A DNA stretch of 64,000 nt from G965205725 sp965205725 (GTDB lineage Bacteria; Pseudomonadota; Gammaproteobacteria; Pseudomonadales; Halieaceae). Positions 8,868 through 18,183 of this stretch are shown here, in pieces. A model generated the notes under the pieces. It was not told where the DNA came from, searched no databases, and worked only from the letters and a program-made list of their open reading frames with translations. The first letter of the stretch is position 1; each line of letters opens with the position of its first letter. Position numbers and translations under genes: made by a program. The DNA lies in contig OZ242189.1 in NCBI GenBank assembly GCA_965205725.1, forward strand, positions 744,001 through 808,000. Direction: 5' to 3'.

Positions 8868-9646
8868 ATATAGACGTGATACAAAATTCCTTCAAATCGG
8901 CGGTCTCCGAGTCAGTCAGATTGTTTCCTGAGGGAGTCAATCGCTACCAGATTTTTACGCCATTTCATTTTGATGACGGCGATCACTTTGTGCTCGTCTT
9001 GCAGAGAGGAGATGGCGGAAATTGGATCATCACCGATGAAGGGCATACCTACATGCACATCAGTTACCACACAGATTTGTCTTCTCTTGCACAGGGCAAT
9101 CGGAACACAATTATTGAAGATGCCTTAGAAAAATACGGAGTGGAAGAGAAAAACGGGCAGATTCTTACGCGCATTGATAACCTCACAAACGCGGGAAATA
9201 TTTTCTATAATTTTATTCAGTGTCTCATCAACATCACTAATGTTTCTTATCTGAGTCGTGAAAAAGTAGCATCCACGTTTATGGAGGATTTTAAGCAATT
9301 TATTAGTGAAACTATTAAAGATCCTCAAAGGTTTGAGTTTAATTACCGTGATGATAAACACGACCCTGATGGCAAGTATCTGGTCGATTGCCGCATTAAT
9401 GGTATGCCTCGTCCTGTTCATGTGTATGCGGTAGGTAACGATGGACAATGTCGCGATACAACTATTAGTATTTTGCAATTTCAGCGTTGGAATTTGCCTT
9501 TTTCCACTTTAGGGATTTTTGAAGACCAAGAACAAATCAATCGCAAAGTACTGTCCCGATTCACAGATGTATGCGATCGCCAGTTTTCCAGTTTGACGGC
9601 AAACCAGAAACCAATTAGAGATTATATTCAAAATCAGATTGTTTAA
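8864..9646 (+). CDS. DUF1828/DUF1829 protein in type III restriction-modification operon
   Basis: 260-aa protein of unknown biochemical role. The N-terminal part (about 20-110), with FHFDDGDHFVLVLQRGDGGNWIITDEG, fits DUF1828. The C-terminal part (about 150-250, from RFEFNYRDD to the TTISILQFQRW region) fits DUF1829. No signal peptide or membrane segment, so it is cytoplasmic. It overlaps the preceding gene by 4 nt and its TAA directly abuts the res ATG, so all three downstream genes form one tight transcription unit with mod. DUF1828 proteins are often found with mobile or defence genes, but no activity is established that I know of. Confidence 0.8.
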   Translation: MNIDVIQNSFKSAVSESVRLFPEGVNRYQIFTPFHFDDGDHFVLVLQRGDGGNWIITDEGHTYMHISYHTDLSSLAQGNRNTIIEDALEKYGVEEKNGQILTRIDNLTNAGNIFYNFIQCLINITNVSYLSREKVASTFMEDFKQFISETIKDPQRFEFNYRDDKHDPDGKYLVDCRINGMPRPVHVYAVGNDGQCRDTTISILQFQRWNLPFSTLGIFEDQEQINRKVLSRFTDVCDRQFSSLTANQKPIRDYIQNQIV

Positions 9647-12199
9647 ATGCAACTCAAAAACTACCAGCAACAAGCCCTTGAGCAGTTAGACCGCTGGCTG
9701 GACGCGCTGAAGGAAGCGCGGCTGACTAGTGAAAAGGCAAGTAAAGTTCTTGAGGAGTCGGGGATTGATATTCCTGAAGAACTGCAAAACTACCCCCTCT
9801 CAGCTTGGAAAGCGCTGAAAGAGCAAAATATCCTCCCCGGCATTTCCCAAGACGGCGACATGGCAGTTCCCGGCTACATCTCCCGCACTGCGGCATCCGG
9901 CGAACCTATCCCGCATGTTTGCCTGAAGGTGCCGACTGGTGGCGGCAAGACGCTGTTGGGCGTGGCCGCGCTTGAGCGGATCAAGCAGGATACCGGCTTT
10001 GTGTTGTGGATTGTGCCGACCCGGGCGATCTACGAGCAGACCCGCCAGGCTTTCCGTACCCGCGAACATCCCTACCGGCAGATGCTCGAACATATGTCTG
10101 GCGGCAGGATCAAATTGTTGCAAAAAACCGATCGCTTTACCCGGCAGGATACCGAACACTATCTTTGCATTATGCTGCTGATGCTGCCCTCCGCCAACCG
10201 GCAAAAGAACAAGGAGTTTCTCAAAATATTTCGCGACAGCAGCGGGTATATGTCGTTTTTCCCCGAGCAGGACGACGCGGCGGCCAATACAGCGCTTTCG
10301 GAACACCATCCCGACCTGGAAAAAAACGAATCCGGCGACTGGATTAAGCAAAGCCTGATCAATGTGCTGAAACTGATTCGTCCCACGGTGATTTTGGACG
10401 AAGCGCATAGAGCATATGGGCCGAATAACCAAAACAACCAGGAGTTTGTCAAATCCGTCAACCGGCTTAATCCCAGTTTTGTGCTGGAATTGTCTGCCAC
10501 GCCGAAAATCGGCATCAGCAATATCCTGGTCAACGCATCGGGTCGCGATCTTCAGGACGAGGAGATGATCAAACTGCCGATAGAAATTCACAGTTTCAGC
10601 AATTCCGACTGGGAACACACGCTTGCCAAAACGCAGGAAAAACTGGATGAGCTTGAAAGTGCGGCGCAAAAATTACAGGAACAGGAAAACCGCCATATTC
10701 GCCCCATCGCTTTGGTCAGGGTGGAAAGAACGGGCGCAAAACAAAGAGGGCAAGGAAAAATTCATTCGGAGGATGCGCGCGAATACCTGATACGAAATCT
10801 TGCTGTGCCGGAGAATCACATCAGGATTCAATCATCGGAACGCAAGGAACTTGCGGGTGAGGATTTGTTGAGCGAGGCAAGCGAGGTACGCTGGATTATC
10901 ACCAAAGACGCGCTCAAAGAAGGCTGGGATTGCTCGTTTGCATATCTGCTTGCCTTGCTGGATAACACGAAAGCGACAACCGCCATCACGCAACTGGTCG
11001 GTCGGGTGATGCGGCAACCCCACGCACGAAGAATCGCACAAGGTGATGCGCTGAACCGGTGTTACATTTACTGTTACAACACGGATGTGGGCATCGCGGT
11101 CGAAGGCGTGAAGGCCGGTCTGGAGAGTGAAGGGCTGACCGGGCTTGGCGATTTTGTTCACGGGCACGGCGAGGGCGATGCACCGAAACCGACCACCGTC
11201 AAACGTCGTGGTAAATACCGGCCATTGAAAATTTTTCTCCCGCAGGTGTTACACAAAGCGGGGCGCACCTGGCGCCCCATTGATTATGACCGCGATATAT
11301 TAAGCGCGATTGATTGGGACACCATTGACGCGGGCGCAGCGGTGAATCTGGATGATAGAGACATCATTCAGGAGATCAAAACCACAGTGGACATTCAAGG
11401 GCAGGTTAATGCTTCGGAACGAATCCCTGACAGCGAAAAGCGGCTGAGCGTGGATTATTTTGTTCGGCGGCTTGTGGACAAGGTGCCCAATCCGTGGCAG
11501 GCGGCGCGCATGGCGGAGGGGTTTATTCAAACACATAAAAACAGGAAACACGATGAAACCAAATTGTTGAATAACCGAATTTATCTTTCCGAAGTATTGC
11601 GCCGCCGCGTGAACAAGGCCATGGACGACGAGGCCGAAGCGGTGTTTCGGGAAAAGGTTGGGCGGAATGTAATTCGGTTTCACCTTGAGACCGACCAGCG
11701 ACTGGACTACTCACTGAATCAGTCCCTCGAAGTGCTGGTATCCCGTCAGGAACGGGCATTACAAGGCGCACACGGGACGCCAATACAACAGAGCCTGTTT
11801 AAGCCCGTCTACGAAAGCGGGTTTAACCGTCTGGAAAAAAACTTTGCGCTTTATCTGGATGAGAGTAACGCCATCTACTGGTGGCACCGCATCGCCGCGA
11901 GGCAGGCGTACTCCCTGCAAGGCTGGCGACGCCAGCGCGTGTATCCCGATTTTGTCGCTTGCCAAAAAGGCAACGGGAAACTGCTTATTTTGGAAACCAA
12001 GGGTCTTCACTTAAAAGGAAATGAGGATACGCAGTACAAGAAACGCTTGCTGGAGATGCTGGAGAAGACTTACGCAACCGCCCTTGACAGAGGTGAAATG
12101 GCCATCAATGAGACGCCCGCTACTTTCAGGATGATGTTTGAGGATTCCTGGCAAGCGCAGATCAGCGAATTGGTTTGCGCCGACACCTGGCGTAAATGA
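9647..12199 (+). CDS. Type III restriction endonuclease subunit (Res), DEAD/DEAH helicase-nuclease
   Basis: Restriction subunit: an ATP-dependent superfamily 2 motor with a C-terminal nuclease that cuts unmodified DNA together with Mod. Visible motifs are Walker A PTGGGKT (96-102), DEAH (about 251-254), ELSATPK (motif III) and QLVGRVMRQP (motif VI). A C-terminal PD-ExK pair is present, YPDF near 767 and LETKG near 783. At 850 aa it is in the usual range and appears intact. It starts immediately after the DUF1828/1829 stop. Type III Res needs Mod for DNA recognition, so the frame state of mod should decide whether restriction is active. Confidence 0.93.
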   Translation: MQLKNYQQQALEQLDRWLDALKEARLTSEKASKVLEESGIDIPEELQNYPLSAWKALKEQNILPGISQDGDMAVPGYISRTAASGEPIPHVCLKVPTGGGKTLLGVAALERIKQDTGFVLWIVPTRAIYEQTRQAFRTREHPYRQMLEHMSGGRIKLLQKTDRFTRQDTEHYLCIMLLMLPSANRQKNKEFLKIFRDSSGYMSFFPEQDDAAANTALSEHHPDLEKNESGDWIKQSLINVLKLIRPTVILDEAHRAYGPNNQNNQEFVKSVNRLNPSFVLELSATPKIGISNILVNASGRDLQDEEMIKLPIEIHSFSNSDWEHTLAKTQEKLDELESAAQKLQEQENRHIRPIALVRVERTGAKQRGQGKIHSEDAREYLIRNLAVPENHIRIQSSERKELAGEDLLSEASEVRWIITKDALKEGWDCSFAYLLALLDNTKATTAITQLVGRVMRQPHARRIAQGDALNRCYIYCYNTDVGIAVEGVKAGLESEGLTGLGDFVHGHGEGDAPKPTTVKRRGKYRPLKIFLPQVLHKAGRTWRPIDYDRDILSAIDWDTIDAGAAVNLDDRDIIQEIKTTVDIQGQVNASERIPDSEKRLSVDYFVRRLVDKVPNPWQAARMAEGFIQTHKNRKHDETKLLNNRIYLSEVLRRRVNKAMDDEAEAVFREKVGRNVIRFHLETDQRLDYSLNQSLEVLVSRQERALQGAHGTPIQQSLFKPVYESGFNRLEKNFALYLDESNAIYWWHRIAARQAYSLQGWRRQRVYPDFVACQKGNGKLLILETKGLHLKGNEDTQYKKRLLEMLEKTYATALDRGEMAINETPATFRMMFEDSWQAQISELVCADTWRK

Positions 12200-12282
12200 A
12201 ATTCGTCACCGACAACATTCAATTCTTGTGAACAAAAAATGAAAGAAATCGGCTTTGTGCATCGGTTCTTAATCCCCTCATA

Positions 12283-12486
12283 TTAAGCACGCTCGATGTA
12301 TTCACCAGTATCGGTGTTTATTTTTACTCTTTCGCCTGCGTTAATGAAGGTCGGTACGGTTACTTTATGACCAGTTTCTAAAACGGCGGGCTTGCCGCTA
12401 CCTGAAGCGGTTTGTCCTTTGACTACGCTGTGCGTTGCGCTGACCTGCAAGGTCATCGCCATTCGGGTTGCGTGGGTATTGAGCAC
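12283..12486 (-). pseudogene. Elongation factor P C-terminal fragment
   Basis: The reverse strand encodes 67 codons from a GTG. The segment VVKGQTASGSGKPAVLETG through INTDTGEYIERA is the third (OB) domain of EF-P. The two N-terminal domains, including the loop that carries the modified lysine, are absent: upstream on this strand there is a stop at 12508 and then the sulfotransferase. It lies right at the end of the restriction-modification island and so is probably the scar of a gene cut away when the island arrived. It is unlikely to make a working protein. Confidence 0.75.
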
Positions 12487-12491
12487 TGCAA

Positions 12492-13358
12492 TCAGGCCAG
12501 TGAGCTTTCATAGCCAAACCAGGGGTTTAACTCGGCGGCAACTTTGTTATCCAATTCGGCGATTTGTTCATCGGTGAAGTAGTCTTTGTAGCCACCCACC
12601 TTGGCTTTGCGAACTTTGAAAGAATCGGGGTTGTTCGGGTCGCTGGCCTGCATACGCTTACCGCTACTGGAAAAGTGATTGCTGGCTTCTTTGGCTCGCA
12701 GCTTTTCCAGTGAGGCAAACTCGACGCAGTCATCAATCCATTCGCTGCGCAGTTCCAGGCCGAAAAAGTCGATAATTTTCCGCATTTCCTGTGCTGGCGC
12801 AGCGCGCAAATCCTCATAGCGTGTGAGGGTAAACAACTCGATGTTGGCGGCGTCTTTAGCCCAGGCGTTCATATAGTGAACAATGTTCGCAACCCCCTGC
12901 TGTGGGTGATTCATAAACTCCCAAATAGAGATGTCAGCACCATCGGCCGGGTATCTATTGAGTACCTTTTTACGCGGACGCATTCGATGCTGCCACTGGA
13001 AGAACTGGGAAACCGCAACATCTTGGGGCCGCCGTGCGAGAAAGAGCGTGGGTATCTGGTAGAAGTCCTGCTTGCTGTGCAGATTCCCGGTGTAACTGCG
13101 CAAATAATTGTCGTGAGTGAAGAATATTTTAGGCGCGTTACTATTGAGGGCATGAAAATTGTCAAATTCCAGTAGCAGATCGTCAGCAATGCCATAGCAC
13201 AGTTGACAGTAGCGGGAAATCATAACTCTCAGCCAGGTCCGGCCGGCTTTGCCATAGGAGGCAACCGCAGCATCGGCGCGGGTCATTTGTCGGTATTCCC
13301 GGCGGCCCCGGTACCAGCGCTCGAGATAGATGGATAGTTCAGTAAACGGTGAGCTCAA
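12492..13358 (-). CDS. Sulfotransferase-domain protein
   Basis: Predicted PAPS-dependent sulfotransferase, 288 aa, acceptor unknown. The 5'-phosphosulfate loop is SYGKAGRTWL (about 34-43), the 3'-phosphate-binding segment is LARRPQDVAVSQF, and the C-terminal RKAKVGGYKDYFT matches the conserved RKGxxGDWKxxFT region. The only available start is TTG at 13358, because a stop-free upstream stretch has no other initiator; no strong ribosome site is seen. Divergent from the hydrolase at 13466. Confidence 0.82.
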   Translation of the reverse strand: MSSPFTELSIYLERWYRGRREYRQMTRADAAVASYGKAGRTWLRVMISRYCQLCYGIADDLLLEFDNFHALNSNAPKIFFTHDNYLRSYTGNLHSKQDFYQIPTLFLARRPQDVAVSQFFQWQHRMRPRKKVLNRYPADGADISIWEFMNHPQQGVANIVHYMNAWAKDAANIELFTLTRYEDLRAAPAQEMRKIIDFFGLELRSEWIDDCVEFASLEKLRAKEASNHFSSSGKRMQASDPNNPDSFKVRKAKVGGYKDYFTDEQIAELDNKVAAELNPWFGYESSLA

Positions 13359-13465
13359 AGAAGTATTCTCAGATAAACCAGGCCTGCATTATAGCGGTGT
13401 TCCAGCGTGTGATGAAGCAGAGCTCGGGTTAAACTTGCTGCTTTGATCAAGCTGCGGAATTTCAC

Positions 13466-14326
13466 ATGTCAGAATTTTCTTTTGCAACAACCAGTAAAAC
13501 CTTTGCTGCCGAGCACGGCGCTGTCCACTATCATGAAGCGGGCACTGGCCCTGATTTACTAATGATCCACGGGTCCGGGCCGGGTGTAACCGGTTGGGCA
13601 AACTTTGCTGGAAATCTGCCGGTATTCGCCGAGCACTTCCGCTGCGTCATTATTGATTTGCCAGGCTATGGCCAGAGCGACCCTGTTGCCGGGGAGCCGA
13701 TTGGCGCGTGTGTGTCAGCGTGTCTGGCGCTGATGGCTGAACTGGGCATAACGCAAACCCATATTATTGGAAATTCCCTGGGTGGTATTGTCGGCTCTCA
13801 AATTGCCGCGCATTGTGCTGATAAAGTGGATAAGTTTGTCACTATCGGCGGTATCGGCATGAATATTTTTTCACCGTTTCCCGGTGAGGGGCTCACCCTG
13901 TTGACTGAATTTATCGAGGACCCGACTCGCGAGCGGATCACTCAGTGGTTGCGCTCAATGGTCTACGATCAGGCCATGGTTACAGACGAACTCATTGAGG
14001 CGCGCTTGGCCCAGGCGACAGAGCCGGTCACTATGGCCACCAGCAAGCAGTTGTACTCAAAGGCTTCTATCCAGAGTACTGCCGCAATGTTCCGCGGCGA
14101 AAATGCCCATCTGCGCATCGCTCATCTCTCTTCGATTCAAGCGCCGACTCTCATTACCTGGGGTCGTGATGATCGGGTAACTCCGCTGGATATTGCGCTG
14201 CTGCCAATGCGCTTAATTCCGAATGCCGAACTGCATGTTTTTCCCAAGTGCGGTCACTGGAATATGATTGAGAGAAAAACTGAATTTGAATGCGTGGTGA
14301 AAGCATTCCTTCTGCGAGAGGATTAG
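13466..14326 (+). CDS. Alpha/beta hydrolase of the meta-cleavage-product (MhpC/BphD/HsaD) type
   Basis: 286-aa cytoplasmic hydrolase. The oxyanion region HGSGPG and the nucleophile elbow GNSLGG (Ser about 104) are present, with acid GRDDRVTP (Asp about 235) and His in KCGHW (about 263). The HGSGPGVTGWANF pattern is typical of C-C bond hydrolases that act on ring-cleavage products of aromatics and steroids. No ring-cleavage dioxygenase gene lies nearby in the window, so the substrate is open. It ends 3 nt from the convergent gene at 14330. Confidence 0.82.
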   Translation: MSEFSFATTSKTFAAEHGAVHYHEAGTGPDLLMIHGSGPGVTGWANFAGNLPVFAEHFRCVIIDLPGYGQSDPVAGEPIGACVSACLALMAELGITQTHIIGNSLGGIVGSQIAAHCADKVDKFVTIGGIGMNIFSPFPGEGLTLLTEFIEDPTRERITQWLRSMVYDQAMVTDELIEARLAQATEPVTMATSKQLYSKASIQSTAAMFRGENAHLRIAHLSSIQAPTLITWGRDDRVTPLDIALLPMRLIPNAELHVFPKCGHWNMIERKTEFECVVKAFLLRED

Positions 14327-14329
14327 CTC

Positions 14330-15373
14330 TCAGTACTCATTGGATTCGCCGTATTCGAGTTGGAAAATTGAGCGAAGAATGCGGCGCCATTCACGGTATT
14401 GATCTTCCAGGCTGCCTGACAGTTTAACCACGCGGTCTTGTATAGTGAGAAACGTAGGTTGAGTTTCGTTGTTGAAGCCTTCAGCCAGCTTCTCTGATTC
14501 CTGCTCCTGAATTTTTGCCCACCGGAAATTGGAATAAGCGCTCTTCATTGATTCGTAACTGCCTCTGCGTGGAGTATCGCGTTCCGCGCGGCTGTCTTTA
14601 CGAAGTCGCTCGTACAGTGCCTGCTCTCGATTGACTTGCCGCCACAGGCTATAGGTAGGCCCCAACTCAACAAACAGTGTTGCATATTGCTGGTCAACGG
14701 TATCCACAAATAAAAGTTCCTGCTCTCGCAAGTGTTGAATGCGCTGTAGCATCGGATCACCCCGTGCTGGCAGCCGCTGCAAAAGGTAGCCACTGTCACT
14801 GTTAGCCACATAGCCAGCGAAGGCGTCTGGTGCCAGTGTTTCTGCATAGCGTAGCAAGGATAGTTGTTGCAGGCTATTTATATGCCGGGCAGGCATAGTA
14901 TTGGCCGCAGTGAGCAAGTCTTCTCCAACCCGGTCGTAGAGTTCCTGAAACGGACGCTCTTTGTTGCTGGAGTCTGATTGATAGTCTGCGTCAACAGCGA
15001 TGCCTGAATAAATTTTACTCAACCACTGTTTGCCACTGCTATCGGCGGCCACCAACCCGACTTTGAGGCTGATCCCGTCAGAGTGCAAAATTTTTCCAGT
15101 AATCAGCAATTCACTTATTGGGTCCGCTGTTGGCAGTACCCGAATTGATCCCCACTGGTCGGTATACTCCAGGGTACGACGCAAGACAAAAGGCAGGTAG
15201 CGGGCTTCCAATTTGCGGATTTCGGGAAATATCCCCAGTTTTTTATAGTGAGAGGGGTCGGCATCCAGGCCGGGGTCAAAAACAGCAATGCCAATGTCTA
15301 GCTCCCGAGTCTCAGCGATCAGACACATGGCTGAGCAGCTAATTAACAGCCCGAACAGTAAGCGACTCATCAT
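14330..15373 (-). CDS. Exported protein of unknown function
   Basis: Not recognised. I place the start at the ATG at 15373 (MMSRLLFGLLISCSAMCLIAE), which overlaps the upstream lipoprotein stop as ATGA; a longer frame reaches 15421. The N-terminus is a Sec signal peptide with cleavage near residue 20. The remaining roughly 325 residues are soluble, with a glutamate- and arginine-rich helical second half (for example LREQELLFVDTVDQQ). Co-translation with the lipoprotein suggests a joint envelope role. The protein looks intact. Confidence 0.8.
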   Translation of the reverse strand: MMSRLLFGLLISCSAMCLIAETRELDIGIAVFDPGLDADPSHYKKLGIFPEIRKLEARYLPFVLRRTLEYTDQWGSIRVLPTADPISELLITGKILHSDGISLKVGLVAADSSGKQWLSKIYSGIAVDADYQSDSSNKERPFQELYDRVGEDLLTAANTMPARHINSLQQLSLLRYAETLAPDAFAGYVANSDSGYLLQRLPARGDPMLQRIQHLREQELLFVDTVDQQYATLFVELGPTYSLWRQVNREQALYERLRKDSRAERDTPRRGSYESMKSAYSNFRWAKIQEQESEKLAEGFNNETQPTFLTIQDRVVKLSGSLEDQYREWRRILRSIFQLEYGESNEY

Positions 15374-16077
15374 CAGCCGGACCTGGTACAGACATTGCCC
15401 CGGCTGAGCGTAAATTCGCATTGGTAATCGGGGGCAAGTGGATCGAAACGGTAGTACACGCGATTCAGAGTGAAAGCGCTGCGAGAACTGCGTGAGACGG
15501 TTGTTGCGATATGGAGCTGCTGACCATCTGGAGCCAGTGTCAGTCGGTGGTTAATGTGGGTGCCATCTGTTAGCGCGATAACAAAGACTAGCTGGTGTTC
15601 ATCCCAGCCACACAACTCACCGCCTGAATTGTCCTTAACCGCTTCTGCTGTCTCGCTGGTGAAGTTGCAGTTTAAGGTGAAAGTATCTTCCCGCTCGACT
15701 CTAATGTCGGTATCAGATTGCTCGATCTCAAGTATCTGTGAGGTCGTTATGTAGTCTGCCAACCTGGCCAGCGGGATGATGCCGGCCAGTAAACTGGAAA
15801 GGCCATCGCTGCTACTTCCAGTTGTATTGCGGCTGCTCCTGTCAGAGCCGCTAGTGCGCGTCTGGCGTTCTGCCTGTCTTTGTAGCTCTTTGAAGATGCT
15901 GCGCAAACGGTCATCCAGCTTGTCACTACGGCCATAATCCATCTCCCAGGACCCGGAGAAATCAACCGTGTGGCCAGGCTCTGCTGCCTTGTGATCGGCC
16001 CCGCCAGGAGTTGATGAACAGGCGCCTAAGGTCACTAGTAAGACTGCGCTGGCAAAACTTGTAATTACGGCATTCAT
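15373..16077 (-). CDS. Lipoprotein of unknown function
   Basis: 234-aa predicted lipoprotein: a hydrophobic N-terminus and lipobox LGAC with Cys20, followed by SSTPGG. The mature part contains a FSGSWEMDYGRSDKL segment and a Ser/Arg-rich low-complexity stretch (about 75-95). A beta-rich C-terminal half follows (HQLVFVIALTDGTHINHRLTL) with four or more cysteines. First gene of a two-gene minus-strand unit, its TGA overlapping the next ATG. Function unknown. Confidence 0.82.
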   Translation of the reverse strand: MNAVITSFASAVLLVTLGACSSTPGGADHKAAEPGHTVDFSGSWEMDYGRSDKLDDRLRSIFKELQRQAERQTRTSGSDRSSRNTTGSSSDGLSSLLAGIIPLARLADYITTSQILEIEQSDTDIRVEREDTFTLNCNFTSETAEAVKDNSGGELCGWDEHQLVFVIALTDGTHINHRLTLAPDGQQLHIATTVSRSSRSAFTLNRVYYRFDPLAPDYQCEFTLSRGNVCTRSG

Positions 16078-16189
16078 AAGCTGACATACTCTAACCTATG
16101 CGTAAGAATTCGTCTGTTAACAAATGTTATGTGCCGCTGGCATAGAGATTCGGTTCTGGTAGAATTTTCGGTTTTTCTGTGGGAGTGGA

Positions 16190-17302
16190 ATGGCAGCAAT
16201 GAGTTTGGCGGATAAGGTACTGGCAGTTAACAATGATTTGCCGATACGAACAGAACAACCCGTTCACAGTGGTAAAGTGCGGTCTGTGTATTGGCTTACA
16301 GATGCAGACAGTCGGCGTTTGATCGAGCAGCGCAGCTACAACGTCGCAGCGAATGCGCCCCTGGCGATTATGGTTATCTCTGATCGTATTTCTGCCTACG
16401 AGTGCATTTGGCATGGCGAGGGTGGCATGAATGGCGTGCCGGGAAAGGGCGCCGCACTCAACGCAATTTCGAATCACTGGTTCAAGCGATTTCGTGAGCA
16501 GGGCTTAGCCGATAGCCATATCCTGGAAATTCCGCACCCCTTTGTTTGGATTGTGCAGAAAGCACGCCCGGTGATGATTGAGGCAATCGCACGGCAATAT
16601 ATTACCGGCTCAATGTGGCGAGCCTATGAGAAGGGTGAGCGGGATTTTTGTGGTATTGCCATTCCAAACGGCCTGGCCCGAGATCAAAAACTTCCGCAGT
16701 TGTTAATCACACCATCAACCAAGGGCGTATTGACGGGTATTCCCGGCGTGTCTGAAATAGATGATGTGAATGTCACCAGAGCAATTCTAGAGAAGAGCTT
16801 TGCCGCATTCCAGTTCAATCAGGTTTCAGATATCGCTCGTTACGAAACACTTTTGAGCGAAGGCTTCAAAGTGATCAGTGATGAACTGGAAAAGCTGGAT
16901 CAAATATTTGTTGACACAAAATTTGAATTTGGCTACGTCACCGATGCAGATGGCAGAGAGGAATTGATCTACATGGACGAGGTCGGAACGCCTGATTCGT
17001 CGCGCATTTGGGATGGCCCATCTTACCGCGAAGGGCGTGTGGTGGAGAATTCCAAAGAGGAGTTCAGGCAGCAATTGCTCAATTTTTTCCCCGATCCCGA
17101 AATTTTTACCAATAAGAACCGGATGGATGAACGTCCGGCTTTGGCTCGGGATACTGCTTTGCCAGAGGCAATTATGATGCAGACCTCTGCAACCTATTTG
17201 TCGATTGCCGAAAAAATTACCGGCGAGGCACTGGCGTTATCTGACAATCCAAAGGCAGAAATTGTTAGCATACTTCGAGAAGAGTATGACTTAATAAGCT
17301 GA
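16190..17302 (+). CDS. purC: Phosphoribosylaminoimidazole-succinocarboxamide synthase (SAICAR synthetase)
   Basis: Purine-biosynthesis ligase that joins aspartate to CAIR using ATP. At 370 aa it is the long form also found in Shewanella and other marine gammaproteobacteria, not the 237-aa E. coli type. Recognisable parts are HSGKVRSVYWL near the N-terminus, ISDRISAYECIW, the RQYITGSMWRAYEKGER segment and the DEVGTPDSSRIWD active-site region. The ATG at 16190 has a GGGAG site just upstream; a second ATG at 16199 is possible. Single-gene unit. Confidence 0.94.
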   Translation: MAAMSLADKVLAVNNDLPIRTEQPVHSGKVRSVYWLTDADSRRLIEQRSYNVAANAPLAIMVISDRISAYECIWHGEGGMNGVPGKGAALNAISNHWFKRFREQGLADSHILEIPHPFVWIVQKARPVMIEAIARQYITGSMWRAYEKGERDFCGIAIPNGLARDQKLPQLLITPSTKGVLTGIPGVSEIDDVNVTRAILEKSFAAFQFNQVSDIARYETLLSEGFKVISDELEKLDQIFVDTKFEFGYVTDADGREELIYMDEVGTPDSSRIWDGPSYREGRVVENSKEEFRQQLLNFFPDPEIFTNKNRMDERPALARDTALPEAIMMQTSATYLSIAEKITGEALALSDNPKAEIVSILREEYDLIS

Positions 17303-17529
17303 ATAAAAAGGTGTTTTAGCCGCCTGGGAGCCTGTCAATCTTGAATAAAGCAGAGCGGAACAAAGTGACGAGCCAGACCCTGTGGCTGGCTTTATATGAC
17401 AGACCTTGGGGTGCCATCGGCGACCATTGCGCTAACAGCGGTCTCTGTTGGAATGTTCCCGCGCCAGATATGGGCGCGGTGGGCCCCACCCATGAAGACA
17501 AATTTGGCAGTTAAGGGCACTGTGGACTG
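17303..17529. other. Intergenic region with GC hairpin
   Basis: No gene seen. It contains a GGGAGCCTGTC word at 17326-17336 that recurs elsewhere in the window. A 7-bp GC stem (CCGCGCC at 17459-17465 with GGCGCGG at 17473-17479) has no following T run, so it is not a standard terminator. Confidence 0.4.
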
Positions 17530-18171
17530 ATGAATGTTCGGTGGGACCTTGCGACGCGCCTGTTCCACTGGCTGTTATTGCTGCTGGTGCTGCTTTCCTG
17601 GGTGAGTTACGAAGAAGACTATATCAATGTCCATATCTATTCCGGCTATGGAGTATTAGTGCTCATTGTGTTTCGCTTTTTATGGGGGTGGTTCGGCAGC
17701 ATCCATTCTCGTTTTTCCGATTTTCTGCATAGGCCGGGAGTCGTCATTCGGTATATTAAGGGCAGCTTGCCAGAGGCCGGGGTCGGCCATAACCCGCTGG
17801 GTGGTTGGTCTGTTTTATTCATGCTGATTCTATTGTTGATGCAGACCTTGACGGGTCTGTTTAACACCGACGAGCTTATTGATGCGGGGCCACTCAACCA
17901 CCTTGTTAGTCAAGCCTGGGGTGATCGCATGGGCGCCCTGCACGAATTACTGTTTTGGGTTCTGTGCGCTGCCGTTTTGCTGCATGTCTGCGCGGTGCTC
18001 TATCACCAGGTACGCGGTGCAAACTTATTGTGGCCGATGCTCGGCGGAGGCAGTGATGGTATAGCCAGGCCGCGCTCCGGCTGGTTGGCGCTGCTCATTG
18101 TTTTGTTGCTGGCGGGGGTTCTGTGGTTGGCACTGTCATTGGTGCCGGCTCCAGAACCCGCGTGGTACTAA
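17530..18171 (+). CDS. Cytochrome b561-family membrane protein
   Basis: 213-aa integral membrane di-heme cytochrome b of the prokaryotic b561/hydrogenase-cytochrome type. It begins WDLATRLFHWLLLLLVLLSW, with the first heme-ligand His in the RLFHW motif. Further membrane spans lie near 35-55, 95-115, 137-160 and 185-207. Likely heme-ligand histidines are in SGYGVL-flanking helix 2, LHELLFWVL and LHVCAVLYH. Such proteins shuttle electrons between quinone and a periplasmic carrier. The convergent neighbour encodes a cytochrome c', a possible partner. Confidence 0.85.
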   Translation: MNVRWDLATRLFHWLLLLLVLLSWVSYEEDYINVHIYSGYGVLVLIVFRFLWGWFGSIHSRFSDFLHRPGVVIRYIKGSLPEAGVGHNPLGGWSVLFMLILLLMQTLTGLFNTDELIDAGPLNHLVSQAWGDRMGALHELLFWVLCAAVLLHVCAVLYHQVRGANLLWPMLGGGSDGIARPRSGWLALLIVLLLAGVLWLALSLVPAPEPAWY

Positions 18172-18183
18172 CCCGGCAGGCTC

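Noticed and set aside
9800..10669. 289-codon minus-strand frame inside res
   Set aside because: Antisense of the helicase domain; composition mirrors the real gene.
17316..17529. Possible small structured RNA after purC
   Set aside because: A GC hairpin is present, but no match in memory to 6S, SRP or other known RNAs and no promoter or terminator pair.
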